This document shows positions 59,991-64,000 of a stretch of 64,000 bases of DNA, piece by piece. The notes under the pieces were generated by a model. The model saw only the letters and a program-made list of their open reading frames with translations, was not told the DNA's origin and ran no database searches. The position numbers were made by a program, and so were the translations under genes. Each line of letters begins with the position of its first letter. The stretch's first letter is position 1. The DNA is from Scandinavium sp002470465 (GTDB taxonomy: Bacteria > Pseudomonadota > Gammaproteobacteria > Enterobacterales > Enterobacteriaceae), in contig NZ_JBFLVD010000011.1 of assembly GCF_040750395.1 (NCBI RefSeq), forward strand, positions 186,001-250,000, given 5' to 3'.

Positions 59991-60736
59991 GCAATCTGCC
60001 TGATGAAAGCCAGTTTCATGCCTGGTTAGATGGTGAAACCGACGAACGGACCAGCCGGGAGATTGAGGCCTGGCTGCGCGATCACCCCGCCATGGCCCGG
60101 GAGGTGGAGGGATGGCGACAGGATAAACTGCGTCTGCAGCGCGCCGTGAACCAGACGGATATTCGCTATCTGTCAGCAAACTCTGACCCCGTCAGGCTGC
60201 GCTTTCGCCTGCGGCAGCGGCGTATTCAGCGCCTTGCGCTGGCCTTTTCTCTGGTGCTGACACTGGGGGCGGGAAGCCTCGGCGGCTGGCAGCTTAAAGA
60301 GCACGTTCAGTCGCGGACGCTGCCGATGGAAGACGCGGTACAGGCCTATAAACTGTTTGGCGATCTTCCTCAGCTTGCCAGTATGGATATTCGCACCAGC
60401 GAGCCGCCGATGCTGGAAAACTGGCTGAGACGCTACTTTATCAGCGGTACGCTGCCGCCGAATCTTGAACGCTATGGCTTTAAGCTTATCGGTGCCAGGC
60501 TGATGGCCAGCGAGCAGGGGGCATCGGCGCTGGTGCTTTATGAAACCGCCGGAGGGGAGCGGATCGCCTGGTATATTCGTCATCGGGCGACCCCGCTGAA
60601 CAAAGGAGCGCGGCAGAGCGATGGCCTGGTGGCGCAATACTGGAGCGACAGTCATTACAACTATGCGGTGGTGAGCCCCGTTACCGGCAATAATTTGCCA
60701 GCTTTGCGCAAAGCCATTAGCAGCGAAATGGGCTAA
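59987..60736 (+). CDS. Membrane anti-sigma factor
   Basis: 249 residues. Cytoplasmic N-terminal part of about 75 residues (ESQFHAWLDGETDERTSREI and EAWLRDHPAMAREVEGWRQD) resembling an anti-sigma zinc-less helical domain (no HxxxCxxC seen), a single helix near 82-101 (RLALAFSLVLTLGAGSLGGW), then a periplasmic sensor domain of about 145 residues ending AVVSPVTGNNLPALRKAI. The ATG overlaps the sigma stop. It should hold the ECF factor until a periplasmic signal arrives. Confidence 0.88.
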   Translation: MSNLPDESQFHAWLDGETDERTSREIEAWLRDHPAMAREVEGWRQDKLRLQRAVNQTDIRYLSANSDPVRLRFRLRQRRIQRLALAFSLVLTLGAGSLGGWQLKEHVQSRTLPMEDAVQAYKLFGDLPQLASMDIRTSEPPMLENWLRRYFISGTLPPNLERYGFKLIGARLMASEQGASALVLYETAGGERIAWYIRHRATPLNKGARQSDGLVAQYWSDSHYNYAVVSPVTGNNLPALRKAISSEMG

Positions 60737-60784
60737 ACCCACCGGCGCGGAAGGCAATCCGCACCGACTGTTGGGCGTAAATCC

Positions 60785-61852
60785 TCAGGAGGAGTGCGGG
60801 GTAAAGGCGGGAATCGCTTTACCGTCCACCGTCATCCCTGAGAAGGCGAGCATCGGTGCCAGCGTGGCGTTGTTGTCAGCCGGGAAATTCAGCGTGGGTT
60901 TTGAGACCTCGCTGAGACGGGCAAGCTGTTCCGCCGACAGCGTTACCTCAAGCGAATCGAGGTTGGTTTTCAGCTGATCGAGCCGCCGCGCGCCAATCAG
61001 CGTGGCGCTGATGCCAGGTTGTGACCTGACCCAGGCCAGCGCCACCGCCGCCGGGCTGACGTTAAGCGCTGAGGCGATCCCGACCACCGTTTCAATCACC
61101 GCGTAATCTGCCGGCGAGGGTACGCCCACCAGACCGCTGCGACGAGTATCAACGTTGCCGCCGTCGTCGCGGCGGAATTTGCCGCTCAAAAATCCGCTCT
61201 TCAGCGGCGACCAGGGCATGATCCCCATGCCCATCTCCTGCGCCAGTGGGAACAGTTCGCCCTCGCTCGTGCGCTCCAGCAGGGAGTATTCCAGTTGGAG
61301 CGCAATAATCGGTGCCCAACCACGGAAGGCTGCGATCGTCTGCGCCTGCGCAGTTTTCCACGCCGGAATATCCGAGAACCCGACGTAGCGAATTTTGCCG
61401 GCAGTGACCAGATCGTCGAGTCCGCGCAGCGTCTCTTCGACAGGTGCGTTACGATCCCAGTTATGCAGCCAGTAGATATCGATATAGTCGCTCTGCAGGC
61501 GTTGCAGCGAGGCTTCGCACTGTTGGATCAGCGCCTTACGCCCCGCGCCACCGCCGTTTGGGTCTCCGGGGAAGAGGTTGCAGTAGAACTTCGTGCTCAG
61601 CACCAGCTCATCGCGTCTTAGTGCGCGTTGCTTGATGTAGTCGCCGACAATCTGCTCCGAATGGCCGGCGGTGTAGATATTGGCGGTATCGACAAAGTTG
61701 CCTCCGCGGCTTCTGTACTCATCAAGCATGGCAAACGACGCTTCCGGGCTGGCCCCCCAGCCAAAGTCTTCGCCGAAGGTCATCGTTCCCAGGCAATACG
61801 GGCTGACCCGTAGCCCGGAACGCCCCAACGTAATGTAGTGATTGAGTGGCAT
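60785..61852 (-). CDS. Aldo/keto reductase
   Basis: 355-residue NADPH-dependent TIM-barrel oxidoreductase. Catalytic tetrad: Asp in GGNFVDTANIYTAGHSEQI, Tyr in the same stretch, Lys in LVLSTKFYCNLF and His in IYWLHNWDRN. The cofactor end is SATLIGARRLDQLKTNLDSL. Substrate unknown. It lies 25 bases after the SDR gene on the same strand, likely one transcript, both probably under the divergent AraC regulator. Confidence 0.9.
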   Translation of the reverse strand: MPLNHYITLGRSGLRVSPYCLGTMTFGEDFGWGASPEASFAMLDEYRSRGGNFVDTANIYTAGHSEQIVGDYIKQRALRRDELVLSTKFYCNLFPGDPNGGGAGRKALIQQCEASLQRLQSDYIDIYWLHNWDRNAPVEETLRGLDDLVTAGKIRYVGFSDIPAWKTAQAQTIAAFRGWAPIIALQLEYSLLERTSEGELFPLAQEMGMGIMPWSPLKSGFLSGKFRRDDGGNVDTRRSGLVGVPSPADYAVIETVVGIASALNVSPAAVALAWVRSQPGISATLIGARRLDQLKTNLDSLEVTLSAEQLARLSEVSKPTLNFPADNNATLAPMLAFSGMTVDGKAIPAFTPHSS

Positions 61853-61877
61853 AACGTTCTCCTGTCTGTATAGAAAA

Positions 61878-62837
61878 TTATTCTCCGATCAGCTCCAGCG
61901 ACAGCGCCCACAGGCGTTCGGCCTGGCGGGGATCGATCGCCCAACGACGTACACCGCTGACGTCGGGACTGTCGTCGGCGACCAGAAGCGAAATATCGCA
62001 GTCGGCGCAATAGACGCCGCCCATTCCGGCCAGCTGAGGACTGGTGGCGGCCCACAGGCTGGTCGACGCCCCTTGCGCGAGGGTCTTCAGCGGTGAAGGA
62101 ACAAAGTCTGGCCCCACCTGTGCTGCCTGGGCTACCGCCGCCTTCTCCTCCCGGGTCATAAAGCGGCTCAGTCGGGTGGTGGGAACTCTGCCGGGATGGA
62201 CCGCGAAAGCGTGAATACCGGACTCGCGTCCCAGCTTGTCGAGTTGGACGGCAAACAGGGCGTTGGCCGTTTTCGACTGGCCATAGGCACGCCAGGGATC
62301 GTAGGGTCGCTGCGTGTAGTGGATATCCTCGAAGCAGACGGGCGAATAGCGGTGGCCTAAAGAGGATAAGGTGACAACACGGGCGTTACCCGCGGCGACA
62401 AGCGCCTGCCAGAGCCGCAGCGTCAGCTGGAAATGGCCGAGATGGTTGGTGGAAAACTGTGATTCATAGCCGCGCGCGTCCCGGGAGAGCGGTGGGGCCA
62501 TGATGCCGGCGTTATTCAACAGAATGTCGACGCTATCGGTGCTGGCAAGCACCGCGTCGGCAAAACGGTCAATGGTGGCAGGGTCCATCAAATCCAATGG
62601 TTGCACCATGACATCCGGCATATCGGCAAGGGCGGCCCGCGCTTGAGCGACATCGCGGGCGGGGGCCATTACCCTGGCGCCAGCGGTGTGCAGCGCCCTG
62701 ACGGTTTCCAGACCAATGCCTGAATGACCGCCCGTCACGATGGCGTATTTCCCGCGAAGATCGATGTGGCGCATCACCTCCTTGGGGGTAGAGGTTGCGC
62801 TGAAACCTGAAGTTATAGGGGATTGCGGGGTGGACAT
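61878..62837 (-). CDS. SDR-family oxidoreductase
   Basis: 319 residues from MSTPQSPITSGFSATSTPKE (62837, GGAGAAC upstream). An upstream ATG at 62867 has no site. Cofactor loop TGGHSGIG, NNAGIMAPPL, and the catalytic YxxxK pair in YDPWRAYGQSKTANALFA. Similar to retinol-dehydrogenase-like bacterial SDRs. Substrate unknown. Faces an AraC regulator gene with 79 bases between. The aldo/keto reductase gene follows. Confidence 0.9.
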   Translation of the reverse strand: MSTPQSPITSGFSATSTPKEVMRHIDLRGKYAIVTGGHSGIGLETVRALHTAGARVMAPARDVAQARAALADMPDVMVQPLDLMDPATIDRFADAVLASTDSVDILLNNAGIMAPPLSRDARGYESQFSTNHLGHFQLTLRLWQALVAAGNARVVTLSSLGHRYSPVCFEDIHYTQRPYDPWRAYGQSKTANALFAVQLDKLGRESGIHAFAVHPGRVPTTRLSRFMTREEKAAVAQAAQVGPDFVPSPLKTLAQGASTSLWAATSPQLAGMGGVYCADCDISLLVADDSPDVSGVRRWAIDPRQAERLWALSLELIGE

Positions 62838-62916
62838 AAAGGTTCTCCAGGACGAAGGGGTTATCACATGGTAGAGTGTCGCTACTGTACGATGAAGCCG
62901 TGAAAGTGCAATTTAT

Positions 62917-63897
62917 ATGCGTGATAGTTCAAATTCACCGCCCGACCCGCTCTCCGATCTGCTGGATTTTCTTCAGGTCAGGTGCGATCTATCCGGACGT
63001 CTGGTGGCCGGCGGCGCCTGGGCGCGGCGTTTCGCCAATCTTGATGCGATTAAGTTTTGCGCGCTTACCCAGGGGCGATGCTGGTATTCGCTGGACGATA
63101 TGTCCGCACCGCAGCTGGCGGAGAGCGGCGACGTCCTGATTACTAACGGGACGCGCACCCTGACGCTGGCCAGCGACGCCGGGCTGATACCCGGCGCCGG
63201 TACGGAGCCGATCGCCCGCGACGATGACGACCAGTATCGCCTGGGGTGCGGGCAGGATTTCACTATGCTGGGCGGCAAAGTCCGGGTGGATGCCGATCGC
63301 CAGGCGCTGCTGCTGAGCGGCCTTCCGCCGCTGATCCACGTCCGCGGCGGCGCCGTCGAGGCCGGGCCACTCGCCTGGCTGCTCAAACAGCTGGTGGTCG
63401 AAATGCAAAACCATCGTCCCGGGCGGGCCAGCGCGATCGCCGGGCTGACGCAACTGCTCTTTACCCAGACGCTGCGGGCCTGGCTTGCCCACGCCACGGA
63501 TGAAGATAAGGGCTGGCTGAAAGGCTTTGCCGATCCGCGGCTCTCTCTGGTGCTGAGCTGCATTCACGGCGAACCTTCCCGCCGCTGGAGCCTGCAAACT
63601 CTGGCAAAACAGGCCGGAATGTCGAGAACGTCGCTTGCGGTGAGGTTTCGTGAACAGATAGGGATGCCGCCGTTGGCCTACCTGACGCAGTGGCGGATGT
63701 ATCTGGCGCGGCGCGAGCTGCTGGCGGGGGAGGCGATGGCCGACGTTGCGGCGAAGGTAGGATATGCTTCCGAAAGCGCGTTCAGCAGCGCTTTTAAGCG
63801 GGTGATGGCCGTAGCGCCCGGCTATTATCGCCGGGGCACGTCGGGAGAAGCCTCTGAACAGACGCCCTCCGTCGGGCCAGAGCGCGGCGATTTTTAA
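62917..63897 (+). CDS. AraC-family regulator with cupin domain
   Basis: 326 residues. N-terminal cupin_6-type domain (about 10-190: CDLSGRLVAGGAWARRFANL, GDVLITNGTRTLTLASD) and C-terminal AraC helix-turn-helix pair (SLQTLAKQAGMSRTSLAVRF and DVAAKVGYASESAFSSAFKR). Divergent from the SDR-AKR pair, its likely targets. Regulators of this build usually answer to toxic electrophiles or organic ligands. Ligand unknown. Confidence 0.9.
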   Translation: MRDSSNSPPDPLSDLLDFLQVRCDLSGRLVAGGAWARRFANLDAIKFCALTQGRCWYSLDDMSAPQLAESGDVLITNGTRTLTLASDAGLIPGAGTEPIARDDDDQYRLGCGQDFTMLGGKVRVDADRQALLLSGLPPLIHVRGGAVEAGPLAWLLKQLVVEMQNHRPGRASAIAGLTQLLFTQTLRAWLAHATDEDKGWLKGFADPRLSLVLSCIHGEPSRRWSLQTLAKQAGMSRTSLAVRFREQIGMPPLAYLTQWRMYLARRELLAGEAMADVAAKVGYASESAFSSAFKRVMAVAPGYYRRGTSGEASEQTPSVGPERGDF

Positions 63898-64000
63898 CCA
63901 CTGCTCTGCCCTGGATCTTCTGCCTGAATAGCAATCGTGGTGAGTTCAGGGCTGAGCAGGCACGCAATCTTTCCGTGTTCCGATGCCAGCTTATCTGCCT
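63894..64000 (-). CDS. C-terminal end of an unidentified gene (partial)
   Basis: On the minus strand an open frame enters from the window edge and ends at the TAA at 63894-63896: ADKLASEHGKIACLLSPELT, then about 13 more residues ending QSSG. It overlaps the AraC stop by 4 bases. Codon use looks normal. The 35 codons seen are too few to name the protein. Confidence 0.4.
   Translation of the reverse strand, partial: ADKLASEHGKIACLLSPELTTIAIQAEDPGQSSG

Overview
The window is chromosomal DNA from a member of the Enterobacteriaceae close to Enterobacter or Lelliottia. Gene order from ssu and pyrD through rlmL, pqi, fabA, ompA, sulA, helD, hspQ and yccA to the tRNA-Ser gene serT follows the 21-23 minute region of E. 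coli almost gene for gene. Protein lengths match E. coli family members closely, and regulatory sites (PurR, FabR, FadR, LexA, Fur, PutA) sit where E. coli has them. I see no insertion sequence, CRISPR array or prophage.

Layout. 1-3207: alkanesulfonate genes ssuE-A-D-C on the minus strand, cut in ssuC by the window edge. 3331-13920: pyrD with its PurR box and leader hairpin, zapC, ycbX, then rlmL-uup-pqiABC. 13921-20240: rmf, fabA, lonH, matP, ompA, sulA, sxy. 20221-29871: yccS-yccF, helD, mgsA, yccT, yccU, hspQ, rlmI, yccX, tusE, yccA. 30145-32006: an orphan peptide-binding protein and serT. 32073-38987 differs from E. coli, where hya and app genes follow serT. It holds a DJ-1/AraC regulator facing a cyanamide-hydratase-type HD protein, a monooxygenase-fold protein, a CynR-like regulator facing a guanine-deaminase-type enzyme, a LysR/SDR pair, an exported protein with 11-residue repeats, and the wreck of a Kch-type potassium channel gene.

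39134-48505: agp, yccJ-wrbA, ymdF, an EamA transporter, rutR without the rut operon, an LprI-like protein, and putA with the put control region. 48506-56748: putP, a lipoprotein, a NupC paralogue, an intact Fur-box-preceded efeUOB iron operon, and phoH. 56833-57610: a DUF6506-like protein and a second tRNA-Ser (serX). Serx is followed by a 182-bp unit that repeats its 3' end and terminator around a strongly folded sequence. 57871-60736: a four-gene stress operon (membrane-anchored catalase-like protein, cytochrome b561, ECF sigma factor, anti-sigma factor) behind a likely ECF promoter. 60785-64000: an aldo/keto reductase and an SDR facing an AraC regulator, then the tail of an unidentified gene.

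The most unusual points are the serX-linked repeat and structured RNA, the catalase/b561/ECF operon, the CynR-like and HD-protein cluster, the LEA-like repeat protein, the collapsed kch remnant, and the replacement of the rut operon by a transporter gene beside an orphan rutR.
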